Source: Lachnospiraceae bacterium (lineage in GTDB: Bacteria; Bacillota; Clostridia; Lachnospirales; Lachnospiraceae). Taken from it: a stretch of 64,000 nucleotides of DNA. Of the stretch, positions 1 through 7,754 are shown in pieces; the stretch's first letter is position 1; every line of letters starts with the position of its first letter. The position numbers and the translations under genes were made by a program. A model generated the notes under the pieces. It worked only from the letters and a program-made list of their open reading frames with translations, was not told where the DNA came from and made no database searches. The stretch spans positions 1-64,000 of the forward strand of contig JAFTWX010000071.1 of the NCBI GenBank assembly GCA_017465095.1, written 5' to 3'.

Positions 1-80
1 AGGGCGCAGCAGCACCTAGGCCGGCTGACGACGGATTTATGAACATTCCGGATGGTATTGAAGAACTGCCGTTCAGTTAG
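1..80 (+). CDS. ssb: single-stranded DNA-binding protein, C-terminal end only
   Basis: The window opens inside a reading frame (codons from base 3) that ends with the acidic tail DGIEELPFS followed by TAG at 78-80. This Asp/Glu-rich tail ending in LPF is the hallmark of bacterial SSB, which coats single-stranded DNA and recruits repair and replication partners through that tip. It sits 28 bases before rpsR, matching the usual rpsF-ssb-rpsR operon. Only about 25 residues are visible, so the DNA-binding domain cannot be checked. Confidence 0.85.
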   Translation, partial: GAAAPRPADDGFMNIPDGIEELPFS

Positions 81-108
81 AATCCAGCAGACAAACGGAG
101 GTAATATC

Positions 109-372
109 ATGGCTTATAATAAAGCAGACAAAGCTGATTCTCCAATGAAGAGAAGAGGCGGAATGCGCAGAAGAAAAAAAGTATGCGTATTTTGTGGAAA
201 AGATAACACAATCGATTACAAAGATGTAAATAAGTTAAAAAGATACGTATCTGAAAGAGGAAAAATTCGTCCTCGCCGCATCACAGGTAACTGTGCAAAA
301 CATCAGAGAGCACTTACAGTTGCTATCAAGAGAGCACGTCACCTCGCATTGATGCCATATACTTGCGATTAA
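109..372 (+). CDS. rpsR: 30S ribosomal protein S18
   Basis: Encodes 87 residues of the small-subunit protein S18. The start ATG at 109 is preceded by a ribosome site (ACGGAGG, about 95-101); the longer frame from 52 overlaps ssb and is not used. A basic N-terminus is followed by C26-x2-C29 and, about 33 residues later, C62-x2-H65. Four such ligands fit the zinc-binding form of S18 known in some bacteria; zinc binding itself is inferred. The conserved core around residues 38-75 and the basic helix fit the family, and the length is slightly above the usual 75-80. It lies directly behind ssb and before a strong terminator, so it is the last gene of its operon. Confidence 0.97.
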   Translation: MAYNKADKADSPMKRRGGMRRRKKVCVFCGKDNTIDYKDVNKLKRYVSERGKIRPRRITGNCAKHQRALTVAIKRARHLALMPYTCD

Positions 373-383
373 AGAAAAGAGAG

Positions 384-420
384 ACCTTCCGACGCTTAAA
401 AAGGCGCCGGAAGGTTTTTT
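384..420 (+). terminator. intrinsic terminator after rpsR
   Basis: A 12-bp stem with one mismatch (arms at 384-395 and 404-415) is followed by a run of T to 420. It closes the ssb-rpsR operon. Confidence 0.9.
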
Positions 421-434
421 GCTTTGCCACCGTG

Positions 435-452
435 CTTTGAAATATTTCAAAG
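435..452. repeat. perfect 18-bp palindrome
   Basis: CTTTGAAATATTTCAAAG is its own reverse complement. It lies between the rpsR terminator and the promoter at 551-579, about 100 bases upstream of the latter. It could be an operator for a dimeric regulator of the secreted-protein genes that follow; no function can be read directly. Confidence 0.6.
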
Positions 453-550
453 ATGGCTTAACGCGACATTTGTCAGTTTCAAACTGCACCAAATGAAATT
501 GCATAGAATTATTAACGAAAATGCAAAGGCAGTATTGTGCAAAATTCACA

Positions 551-579
551 TTGAATTAAGAAAATATAGGGAGTATAAT
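551..579 (+). promoter_or_regulatory. sigma-A type promoter for the secreted-protein pair
   Basis: TTGAAT, a 17-base spacer and TATAAT. Transcription would begin near 586 and cover the genes at 622 and 1687, which are 21 bases apart and share one transcript. Confidence 0.85.
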
Positions 580-621
580 GGATGAGTATCTAACAAATCT
601 TAAAAGGGAGGATTAGAAAAA

Positions 622-1665
622 ATGAAACAAATCAAGAAACTTTTAACACTTGTTACATTTGTTTTAGCGCTTGGTATCATGCTTTCTGTTACCACAGATG
701 CTGAAGCAGCTGTATCAAAAAGAGCAGCCGGTGCTGTGTATGTAAATCCGATGAGTCATTCATATACAGATTATGAAGCATCTTCATGGACAGAGTCAGA
801 GGATTGGGATGGAGACGGCAAGCTTGACACGTATTATGATTGGGACGCAGAATATGTTGATGAGATGGAATGGAAGAGTGTTCTCAAAATGCGTGTATGG
901 CCGAATTACGATGCGAGCTTCAATGTATATTTTGGCCGTGAGGGAGACTATATCTCAGATGTCAAAGTAAATAAAAAAGGTCTTACAGCAGGCGTTACAT
1001 ACCAGACAAATTCAACGTGGAGTGAAGGAAAATACAACTGCTACGGTACGATTACAATGATTCCTCAGAAAGCAGGAACATATACCGTATCTTTCAATGT
1101 TCGTAAGGCAGATGGTTCTGTGGCAGGATCTTACAAGATGAAAGTGTATGCTTCTGATTACGGAGTTTATAAACAGGCTAAGCTTGGTTCTAAAGTTGTA
1201 TATAAAAATACAGTAAAGAGAAAAGGAACAACTTTCACAGAAAAATACAAATCTACATACAAAGTTGCAAACAGCTTAAAGTCAGCAAAATTGAAACTGA
1301 CAGCAGGAAAAGGATATAAGATTACAGGACTCGTTTATGTATCTTACAATGCAAAGGGAAAACCGGTTGCAAAGAAGGTAAAGAACGGCGGAACGATTAA
1401 ATTGTCTCAGCAGTATGCATCTCAGAATTATATGGCAGACGGACGTAATACTAAATCATTAAAGATGTATACAGATGTTTATGTATCATACAAAGACAAA
1501 TATCTCGGAACCTATGTAAAATATTCTGTGGCAAAGAGACATAACCAGAAGATGGTAAAATGTGTTTCTAAGGATCAGAGTGGAAAAGTTACGACATCAT
1601 ATCTGCCTTTAGAGGATACAGGATATGGACGTAAAAATGCTAATTTCACATTCTGGCGCTACTAA
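622..1665 (+). CDS. secreted lysine/tyrosine-rich protein with EF-hand-like loop, unknown function
   Basis: A 347-residue protein with a clear signal peptide: basic start, hydrophobic stretch to about residue 24, and an AEAA-type cleavage site near residue 30. Ribosome site GGGAGG at 605-610, ATG at 622. Residues 61-69 read D-x-D-x-D-G-x-x-D, the classical EF-hand/dockerin calcium loop, but I see only one copy, so it is not a normal dockerin pair. The rest is beta-rich in look, full of Lys, Tyr, Ser and Thr, with a basic C-terminal half. I do not recognise the family. The next gene is a diverged paralog: both share a K-LG motif, a YxITxxVxxxYxxxG segment and a YVxYxxKxxGxYxKxxV segment. An exported cell-surface role is inferred. 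Confidence 0.75.
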   Translation: MKQIKKLLTLVTFVLALGIMLSVTTDAEAAVSKRAAGAVYVNPMSHSYTDYEASSWTESEDWDGDGKLDTYYDWDAEYVDEMEWKSVLKMRVWPNYDASFNVYFGREGDYISDVKVNKKGLTAGVTYQTNSTWSEGKYNCYGTITMIPQKAGTYTVSFNVRKADGSVAGSYKMKVYASDYGVYKQAKLGSKVVYKNTVKRKGTTFTEKYKSTYKVANSLKSAKLKLTAGKGYKITGLVYVSYNAKGKPVAKKVKNGGTIKLSQQYASQNYMADGRNTKSLKMYTDVYVSYKDKYLGTYVKYSVAKRHNQKMVKCVSKDQSGKVTTSYLPLEDTGYGRKNANFTFWRY

Positions 1666-1686
1666 TTGATGGGAAGGAGAATTGAA

Positions 1687-2808
1687 ATGAAAACATTAAA
1701 AACATTGAAACATATTATTTTCTCTTTTGCATTTGTTCTGGCGTTGGGATTGATGATGTCAGCAGGAACAGACGCAAAAGCTGCAACAACAACAGTGGCT
1801 AAAACAAAACAGTGGACACCTGAGGTGCGATCTGTTGGTGACTCAGTGAATCTTGAAGGAGCCAATATTAAGATTAACGGAAAAGCGATTAAAAAATCCA
1901 GAAAGAAAGTAAGAGCAATTCTTACGAATACAGATCCGGAGGGATATTAGATTCCGGCGTCTCATTACAGCCGTGCATACTATAATTCAGTAGCTGATTA
2001 CGAAAAAGCACAGCAGAAGGATTCTTATAAAGTAAAAAATTATTATACATTTGTATTTAAAAAAGCAGGTACATACACATTTACATGGGATGAATATAAT
2101 TGGGATCCAACATGGAAACCGGTGGCAGGACAGGCTTATTCTGTTAAAGATGTAGAAATTACAAAGACAACATATACATACAAGGTTAAAGTAGTAAAAG
2201 ATACTAACGTATTTAAGTATGTAAAACTTGGTAAAGCGAAAGTTACAAACAGCGCTAAGAGCTCTGAGACATCAAGCTCTTCTACATATGTATCTAACAG
2301 ATATCTGACTGGTACATCAGGCAAGTTAAACATTAAGACAAACAGCACATATGAAATTACAAGTATTGTTGTTATGACATATGATAAAGATGGAAATCAG
2401 GTTTATCGTAACGTAGACAATAAGCAGACGATTGCATATGGTCTTAATGCATATGATTCTACTCTTTATGATGTTATGCCTGGAGTAGATAAAAATAAAA
2501 AGAACTTCAGTAGACAGCTTATGAAGAGAACATATGTGTATGTTGGATATCGTAATAAACATACCGGTGAGTATACAAAATTTGCTGTAAAAGAAGATGC
2601 TAATAAAGAAACATATTGTGAAGTGGAATACCAGCGCCCAGGTGTAGATTACGAAGGAAAACCATATACGCTTAACAAAAATCAGCACTATGGTTCTTTG
2701 TCTACTGCATTGTCTTGGTATGGTGGTGTAGGTGGTGTTTACGAAAATGACGGATCCTACATCCGACGCGATGGTTGTTACAGCACTTTTACATTTAGAT
2801 TGAAATAG
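1687..2808 (+). pseudogene. secreted paralog of the preceding gene, interrupted by an in-frame TAG
   Basis: Begins at ATG 1687 behind GGAAGGAG, with a signal peptide very like that of the upstream neighbour. Codon 88 is TAG (1948-1950). The same frame continues open to the TAG ending at 2808, and the downstream part aligns with the C-terminal half of the gene at 622. The whole frame would give 372 residues, close to the paralog's 347. A single base change (for example from CAG or TAT) explains the break. Downstream translation could restart only at GTG 2122, where I see no strong ribosome site and which would lack a signal peptide. It is a recent nonsense mutant, a sequencing error, or (less likely) a read-through gene. 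Confidence 0.8.
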
Positions 2809-2838
2809 TTTTGGTGTTGATAAATTATCAAAAATCAG

Positions 2839-2870
2839 TCAGACCCCGTTTCGACGGGGTCTGATTTTTT
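2839..2870 (+). terminator. strong intrinsic terminator
   Basis: Perfect 10-bp stem (2839-2848 with 2855-2864), six-base loop and TTTTTT to 2870. Ends the secreted-protein pair. Confidence 0.93.
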
Positions 2871-3022
2871 AGTGGACATCAAAAGAAAGTCATATAACTA
2901 TGACGTAATTAAATCAATATAAAATAAGCAGACTTCTCCCTGCATCGTTCTTACTTGTAATTTCTGAAAATCATTGAACTAAAATAGAATTACTTAACTG
3001 ATAAAAAATGCATGAAAGTGAA

Positions 3023-3241
3023 CTAAATAGAACTTTTGCTGATAAAATCTTCGATAGATGTCGCATTTGCTGCAAGCACAATCCATTCATCAAGCACAGA
3101 TATGTCTGTCTGACACAAAATCTTCTCGCGAAGTTCATCCGAAACCTCATATTTAGACGCCAAAACAACAAGGATACTTTCTGCCTTTCCTTCTGCCTTT
3201 CCTTCTGCTTTGCTCCAACGTAATAAATCTTCTCCGGTCAT
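3023..3241 (-). CDS. internal start within the Rpn gene: 72-aa C-terminal product, putative intragenic antitoxin
   Basis: In the same frame as the full nuclease, ATG at 3241 is preceded by GGAGG with an 8-base gap, a ribosome site at least as good as that of the full gene. The product would be the 72-residue C-terminal domain without the nuclease core. In E. coli rpn genes such C-terminal short forms are known to bind and block the long toxic form. The shortened copy at 40310-40528 starts at the equivalent methionine with the same ribosome site and has the same 72-residue length, identical at 65 positions, which supports a real gene product. Expression has not been shown. Confidence 0.6.
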   Translation of the reverse strand: MTGEDLLRWSKAEGKAEGKAESILVVLASKYEVSDELREKILCQTDISVLDEWIVLAANATSIEDFISKSSI

Positions 3242-3865
3242 ATACTTCGCCTCCAAATCTGCGTTTTGCTTAACCTGTTTTACCTTTTTGTGCAACAGCT
3301 TTATATTGTCGGTTGCGCCATCACGCACCGACTCATCCGTCGATTCCTCAAGATATGCCATAAATTCAATCAGTTCTTCTGACACATCCTCCGGATTTTT
3401 CCCCTTGGTATTAAAATAGATGGTGCACGTATCATCTTCAAGGGAAATGTCAGCTTCCTTACACTGCCTTGTAAAGGTATACCGGTACAATCCCTCACCA
3501 AAAGGATCAAAGGTACAAATGAAAATAACATAGGAAGGTCGCAAATCACGAAAATTCATTCCCGGTTTCAGGGAACTTACATCCATCTCTGCATGGTGAT
3601 ATCGGGCTCTGTGGGGAAGATTCCCTTCGTTCTGATTCTGCATCTCGATATTGTACTGCACATCCATCTCATCCTCGCCGTATACATCGAGCCGAATCAT
3701 CCGATAATCCGAACTGAATAATACTGTGTGCTCCGCGTGTACATTGACCTGCGGAATCTCTCTTTCCAACACAATCTGCAAAATCGCCCTGCACGCCTCG
3801 GGATCTTGTGCTGTTGCCGCAAACAAAAAAGCATTGCTTAAATTTAAATCTTGAAATTTTTCCAT
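3023..3865 (-). CDS. Rpn family recombination-promoting nuclease / PD-(D/E)XK nuclease (annotated as transposase family)
   Basis: 280 residues from ATG 3865, preceded by AGGAGG at the right distance; the longer frame to 4063 lacks such a site. Near residues 56-76 the pattern R-L-D60-V and then Y-N-I-E74-M-Q76 is the degenerate PD-(D/E)XK active site of this group. Residues about 90-180 fit the rest of the nuclease fold. The C-terminal quarter is a separate small helical domain with a KAEGKAEGKAE repeat. Known E. coli Rpn proteins are DNA endonucleases linked to phage defence, whose toxicity is held by a short protein made from an internal start. Here the internal start is also visible (3241). 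It stands alone between a terminator and an aldo/keto reductase. DNA cutting is inferred from family. Confidence 0.85.
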   Translation of the reverse strand: MEKFQDLNLSNAFLFAATAQDPEACRAILQIVLEREIPQVNVHAEHTVLFSSDYRMIRLDVYGEDEMDVQYNIEMQNQNEGNLPHRARYHHAEMDVSSLKPGMNFRDLRPSYVIFICTFDPFGEGLYRYTFTRQCKEADISLEDDTCTIYFNTKGKNPEDVSEELIEFMAYLEESTDESVRDGATDNIKLLHKKVKQVKQNADLEAKYMTGEDLLRWSKAEGKAEGKAESILVVLASKYEVSDELREKILCQTDISVLDEWIVLAANATSIEDFISKSSI

Positions 3866-3905
3866 TCTTCCTCCTGACTGATGCAGGAAGAATCTGCTTG
3901 CTCTC

Positions 3906-3934
3906 AGTATAGTAAAAAGTGCGCATCGCTGCAA
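3906..3934 (-). promoter_or_regulatory. promoter of the Rpn element overlapping an inverted repeat
   Basis: On the minus strand TTGCAG, 17 bases, TATACT. The spacer lies inside an imperfect inverted repeat (about 3913-3945) that could act as operator. The same arrangement is kept at 40252-40280 in the shortened copy. Confidence 0.6.
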
Positions 3935-4180
3935 TGTGCATTTTTCACAAATTTTTATTGAAATCGAAGCTTTCTGCGCAGTGTTTTCTGTACACCGCGC
4001 ATTGGTGAGTTTTAAGAGATTTTTTTGTATGTGCCCACGAGGCGGGATGTGTGCTCCGACCATCTTACAAGCTTTTAAATGTCAAAAATCATCATCTTTA
4101 CAGTAGTAAATTTGCCCTCAGCGTGGTAAACTTATCTAAAATCAACCCGGCAAAGTACACATTTTCAAGGAGGAATCCAA

Positions 4181-5173
4181 ATGACATACATAGCAGAAAA
4201 GAACAGATATGAGCAGATTGGCTACAACCGTTGCGGAAAGAGCGGGCTTTTGCTTCCGCAGGTTTCGCTTGGTTTTTGGCACAATTTCGGAACGAATGAT
4301 GATTATGACAATATGAAGCAGATGTGTTTTACGGCTTTTGATTTGGGAATTACGCATTTTGATCTGGCCAACAATTACGGGCCGGAGTACGGAAGTGCGG
4401 AAGTTAGTCTCGGCCGGATATTGAAAGAGGAGATGAGCAGTTACAGGGATGAGCTGATTATCAGCACGAAGGCCGGCTATGATATGTGGGACGGCCCTTA
4501 CGGAAACTGGGGAAGCCGCAAGTATCTGCTGGCAAGTCTGGACCAGAGTCTTTCCCGTATGGGGCTTAATTACGTGGATATTTTTTATCATCACCGGATG
4601 GACCCGGAGACGCCGCTGGAGGAGACGATGTCGGCGCTTGACACGGCGGTCAAGAGCGGTAAAGCTCTTTATGCCGGAATTTCCAATTACGACGGACCGA
4701 CGATGATGAAGGCGGCGGAAATTCTCAAGGACATGAGATGTCCGTTTGTGATCAATCAAAACAGGTATTCTATTTTTGACCGCACGATTGAGAAGAATGG
4801 TTTGAAGGCCCGGGCGACGGAGCTCGGCAAGGGAATTATCGCCTTCAGTCCGCTGGAGCAGGGACTTCTGACAGACAAATATTTGAAAGGAATTCCGGTG
4901 GGAAGCCGGATTCAAAAGGATGGCAGATTTTTAAATGAGAGCAGCCTGACACCGGAGCGCCTTGCGCAGATCAGTGCCCTCAATGACATGGCCCGTGAGC
5001 GCGGCGAGACGCTGGCGCAGATGGCGGTCAACTGGATTCTGAAGGACGGAGAAGTGACAAGCGTGCTGATCGGGGCATCTTCGCCGAAACAGATTGAAGA
5101 AAATGTAAGGGGGATTTCCGTCGGCAGCTTTACGGAGGAAGAACTTTTACAGATTGACAGTTATGTGTTATAA
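4181..5173 (+). CDS. aldo/keto reductase, YghZ/Gpr-like
   Basis: 330 residues, ATG 4181 behind AAGGAGG. NAD(P)H-dependent carbonyl reductase with the TIM-barrel catalytic tetrad visible: D61 and Y66 in the FDLANNYG segment, K97 in the ISTKAG segment and the H137/H138 pair in DIFYHH. The FDLANNYGPEYGSAE stretch and the length match the group containing E. coli YghZ (L-glyceraldehyde 3-phosphate reductase), rather than the shorter 280-residue reductases. Probably detoxifies small aldehydes; the true substrate is unknown. It stands alone, divergent from the Rpn unit, and the promoter of gdpP lies in its last codons. Confidence 0.9.
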   Translation: MTYIAEKNRYEQIGYNRCGKSGLLLPQVSLGFWHNFGTNDDYDNMKQMCFTAFDLGITHFDLANNYGPEYGSAEVSLGRILKEEMSSYRDELIISTKAGYDMWDGPYGNWGSRKYLLASLDQSLSRMGLNYVDIFYHHRMDPETPLEETMSALDTAVKSGKALYAGISNYDGPTMMKAAEILKDMRCPFVINQNRYSIFDRTIEKNGLKARATELGKGIIAFSPLEQGLLTDKYLKGIPVGSRIQKDGRFLNESSLTPERLAQISALNDMARERGETLAQMAVNWILKDGEVTSVLIGASSPKQIEENVRGISVGSFTEEELLQIDSYVL

Positions 5174-5174
5174 T
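5146..5174 (+). promoter_or_regulatory. promoter of the gdpP-rplI-dnaB operon
   Basis: TTTACA, 17-base spacer, TATAAT, lying across the stop codon of the aldo/keto reductase gene and about 30 bases before gdpP. Confidence 0.75.
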
Positions 5175-5208
5175 AGAATATCTATGAAATAATATTCAGA
5201 GGTATGTT

Positions 5209-7260
5209 ATGAAACAAAAACTAAAATTAAAAGGAAAACTGCAGACATTTGTCCATGCGACACTTCTTCTCGGATTGTTGCTTGCGGTTGTGGATGTTTG
5301 GATTTACACGATCGATGTCAAAGCCGGCGTTGTACTTTCCGGTTTTGTGGTATTTTATCTGGTGATGTCGCTTATTCTTGTGACTTTTAAGAAAAATATT
5401 TTGATGAATGAGCTGATTAGCTTTGCAACCCAGTACGGGCAGATTCAGAAAAGGCTTCTGCGCGATCTGGAACTTCCGAGTGCGCTTTTGGATGAGAACG
5501 GCAAAGTGATTTGGACGAACCGCCTTTTCGAGGAGACGATTCAGAAATCCAAGGGCTACAATAAGGATATCCGTTCGGTGTTCCCTGCCATCAGCAAAGA
5601 GAAGCTTCCGAAGGAAAACGGCGAGGTTTCAGAGGTTTCTTTTTCCTATGAGGAGAAGGAGTTCACGGCTAAAATGAGACACATTCCGTTGGCCGGTATG
5701 GTGGAAAACAGTGATATTTTTGAGTCGGAAGAACGCTATGAAGGCTTCTTGGTTGCTCTTTATCTTTTTGATGAGACAGCCCTTCAGTTAGCTCTCCGCG
5801 AAAATGATAACCAGTCGCTTTGTGTGGGACTTTTGTATATTGATAATTACGAGGAAGCTCTGGAGTCAGTGGAGGAGGTGCGTCGTTCCCTTCTCATGGC
5901 GCTGATTGAGAGAAAGTTGAACAAGTATTTTGCATCTTATGACGGTATTGTCAAAAAGATGGAGAAGGATAAATTTTTCGTTATCATCCGCAAGCAGTCG
6001 CTGCGCAGACTGAAGGAGAACCGTTTTGATCTTCTTGAGGACGTTAAGACGGTCAATATCGGAAATGATATGTCGGTGACACTCAGTATGGGTATCGGTT
6101 CCGACGGAATGACTTATGCGCAGAATTATGAGTTTGCAAGAACCTCCATCGACCTCGCTCTCGGCCGAGGCGGAGACCAGGTTGTAATCAAGTCTCCGGA
6201 AGGTGTGTCTTATTTCGGCGGAAAGAGCCAGCAGATGGAGAAAAATACGAGAGTAAAAGCCCGCGTGAAGGCGCTTGCCCTGAAGGAAATTATCACAGCC
6301 AAGGACAAGGTGATTGTCATGGGGCATTCCAATACCGATGTGGACAGCTTCGGTGCAGCGGTCGGTATTTATCGTATTGCCAAGACACTTGGCAGAAATG
6401 CTTATATCGTAGTGAATAATATCAGTCCGACCATCCAGCCGTGGGTGGATGCGTTTAATGAGCGTTTGGACAAGGATGAAACAGTGATCGTCAGCAACGC
6501 ACAGGCGGTTGAGCTGGCAGATAACAATACGGTGCTTGTGGTAGTGGATGTGAACCGTCCGAGCTATACGGAGTGTCCGGAGCTGATCAAGTACTGTCGC
6601 AGCATTGTGGTGCTCGATCATCACAGACAGGGTGAGGAGACATTTGAAAATGCGACGCTTTCTTACGTGGAGCCGTATGCATCCTCGGCCTGCGAAATGG
6701 TTGCGGAAATTCTCCAGTATGTGGAGGACGGCATTAAGGTCAGAACGGTGGAAGCTGATTGTATGTATGCAGGTATCGTGGTTGATACCGGAAGCTTTGT
6801 GGCAAAAGCCGGTGTCAGAACCTTTGAGGCAGCTGCGTTCCTGAGACGAAGCGGCGCAGACGTGACGAGAGTCCGTAAGATGTTCCGCGAGGACGCCAAC
6901 GATTATCGTGCCAAGGCCGATGCGGTCAGCCAGGCAAAGATTTTCATGGAAGAGTATGCGATTTCCGTCTGTACATCTGAGGGTGTCAGCTCACCGACGG
7001 TAGTGGGGGCACAGGCGGCCAACGAACTTTTGAATATTGTCGGAATCAAGGCAAGTTTTGTACTTACGGATTACAATGATACCGTCTATATTTCAGCCAG
7101 ATCCATCGATGAGTTGAATGTCCAGGTAGTTATGGAAAAACTCGGTGGCGGAGGACACATCAATGTGGCCGGTGCACAGATGAAGGATGTTTCCGTGGAG
7201 GAAGCGTGCGAGCGGCTGAAAGCGACATTAAAGGAAATGAAGGAGCATGGTGAATTATGA
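5209..7260 (+). CDS. gdpP: cyclic-di-AMP phosphodiesterase GdpP (membrane GGDEF-like/DHH protein)
   Basis: 683 residues, the usual GdpP size. Two membrane helices lie in the first 60 residues, then a PAS-like domain (about 80-170) and a degenerate GGDEF domain (about 190-320, with EKDKFF in place of the active loop and LGRGGDQ near its end). A DHH phosphodiesterase module follows from about 340: NTDVDS near 375, a VVVDVNRP segment, DHH near 468, and the DHHA1 motif GGGGH near 647-651. These are the metal and phosphate ligands for c-di-AMP hydrolysis. It acts at the cytoplasmic face of the membrane and influences cell wall and osmotic balance. It overlaps rplI by ATGA (7257-7260), so the two are translationally coupled, and it leads the rplI-dnaB operon as in many Firmicutes. 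Confidence 0.96.
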   Translation: MKQKLKLKGKLQTFVHATLLLGLLLAVVDVWIYTIDVKAGVVLSGFVVFYLVMSLILVTFKKNILMNELISFATQYGQIQKRLLRDLELPSALLDENGKVIWTNRLFEETIQKSKGYNKDIRSVFPAISKEKLPKENGEVSEVSFSYEEKEFTAKMRHIPLAGMVENSDIFESEERYEGFLVALYLFDETALQLALRENDNQSLCVGLLYIDNYEEALESVEEVRRSLLMALIERKLNKYFASYDGIVKKMEKDKFFVIIRKQSLRRLKENRFDLLEDVKTVNIGNDMSVTLSMGIGSDGMTYAQNYEFARTSIDLALGRGGDQVVIKSPEGVSYFGGKSQQMEKNTRVKARVKALALKEIITAKDKVIVMGHSNTDVDSFGAAVGIYRIAKTLGRNAYIVVNNISPTIQPWVDAFNERLDKDETVIVSNAQAVELADNNTVLVVVDVNRPSYTECPELIKYCRSIVVLDHHRQGEETFENATLSYVEPYASSACEMVAEILQYVEDGIKVRTVEADCMYAGIVVDTGSFVAKAGVRTFEAAAFLRRSGADVTRVRKMFREDANDYRAKADAVSQAKIFMEEYAISVCTSEGVSSPTVVGAQAANELLNIVGIKASFVLTDYNDTVYISARSIDELNVQVVMEKLGGGGHINVAGAQMKDVSVEEACERLKATLKEMKEHGEL

Positions 7261-7703
7261 AAGTAATTTTACTGGAAGATGTGAAATCAGTTGGTAAGAA
7301 AGGCGATGTTGTAGAAGCCAGTGAATGATATGCAAAAAACTTTCTTTTTAAGAAAAAATTGGCGAAAGAGGCTACATCTGCCAACATGAATGACTTGAAG
7401 CTGCAGAAGCAGCATGAGGATAAAGTTGCAGCAGAAATTTTGCAGGCGGCAAAGGATTTTGCAGCGCAGCTGGAAAATGAAAAGGTAGTTGTGAAGATGA
7501 AGGCCGGAGAGGGAGGCAAGGCGTTTGGTTCCGTTTCCAGCAAGGAAATTGCCAAAGCATACAGCGAGCAGAACGGCAAAGAGATTGACAAGAAAAAACT
7601 GGTGCTTCCGGATGCCATCAAGAATTTCGGCACCTATGAAGTGAAGGTAAAACTGCATCCGAAGGTGACAGGTACACTTCGGGTACAGGTAGTGGAAGAA
7701 TAA
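7257..7703 (+). pseudogene. rplI: 50S ribosomal protein L9 with an in-frame TGA at codon 24
   Basis: The frame from ATG 7257 to the TAA at 7703 gives 148 residues, exactly L9 length. The N-terminal domain begins MKVILLEDV and has GKKGDVVE, then reads S-E-stop-YAKNFLF. Other L9 proteins have Gly at the stop position (S-D/E-G-Y-A), so TGA at 7326-7328 is one base from GGA. Downstream is a full L9: linker helix and C-terminal domain to VQVVEE. TTG at 7359 might allow restart, but the product would lack the rRNA-binding N-terminal domain. L9 is dispensable in E. coli, so loss can be survived. Alternatives are a sequencing error or suppression. TGA ends gdpP and other genes here, so it is a normal stop in this genome. 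Confidence 0.9.
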
Positions 7704-7754
7704 AACGTTTGCCGCGGTTTTTGCGGGCAAATGATAAGTTGGGAGGATAAGGCT

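Larger units (their letters stand above)
2929..3955 (-). mobile_element. Rpn-type nuclease unit with conserved flanks
   Basis: About 1 kb whose two ends, not only its gene, recur in the shortened copy at about 40234-40625 in the opposite orientation. The shared 3' tail runs about 90 bases past the stop to the GCAGGGAGAAGTCTGC segment (about 2931-2946 on the other strand). The shared 5' flank includes an inverted repeat and promoter (3906-3945). Conservation of non-coding ends suggests a unit that has been copied or moved. No terminal inverted repeats or target duplication were established, so the exact borders are estimates. Confidence 0.6.

Noticed and set aside
3866..4063. N-terminal extension of the Rpn nuclease to 4063
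   Set aside because: ATG 3865 has AGGAGG and the true domain start; the upstream part is low complexity and overlaps the promoter and inverted repeat.
7257..7703. TGA read as glycine (alternative genetic code) to explain rplI
   Set aside because: TGA properly ends gdpP, ylmH and dinJ in this window, no other gene has internal TGA at glycine positions, and the gene set is ordinary Firmicutes.
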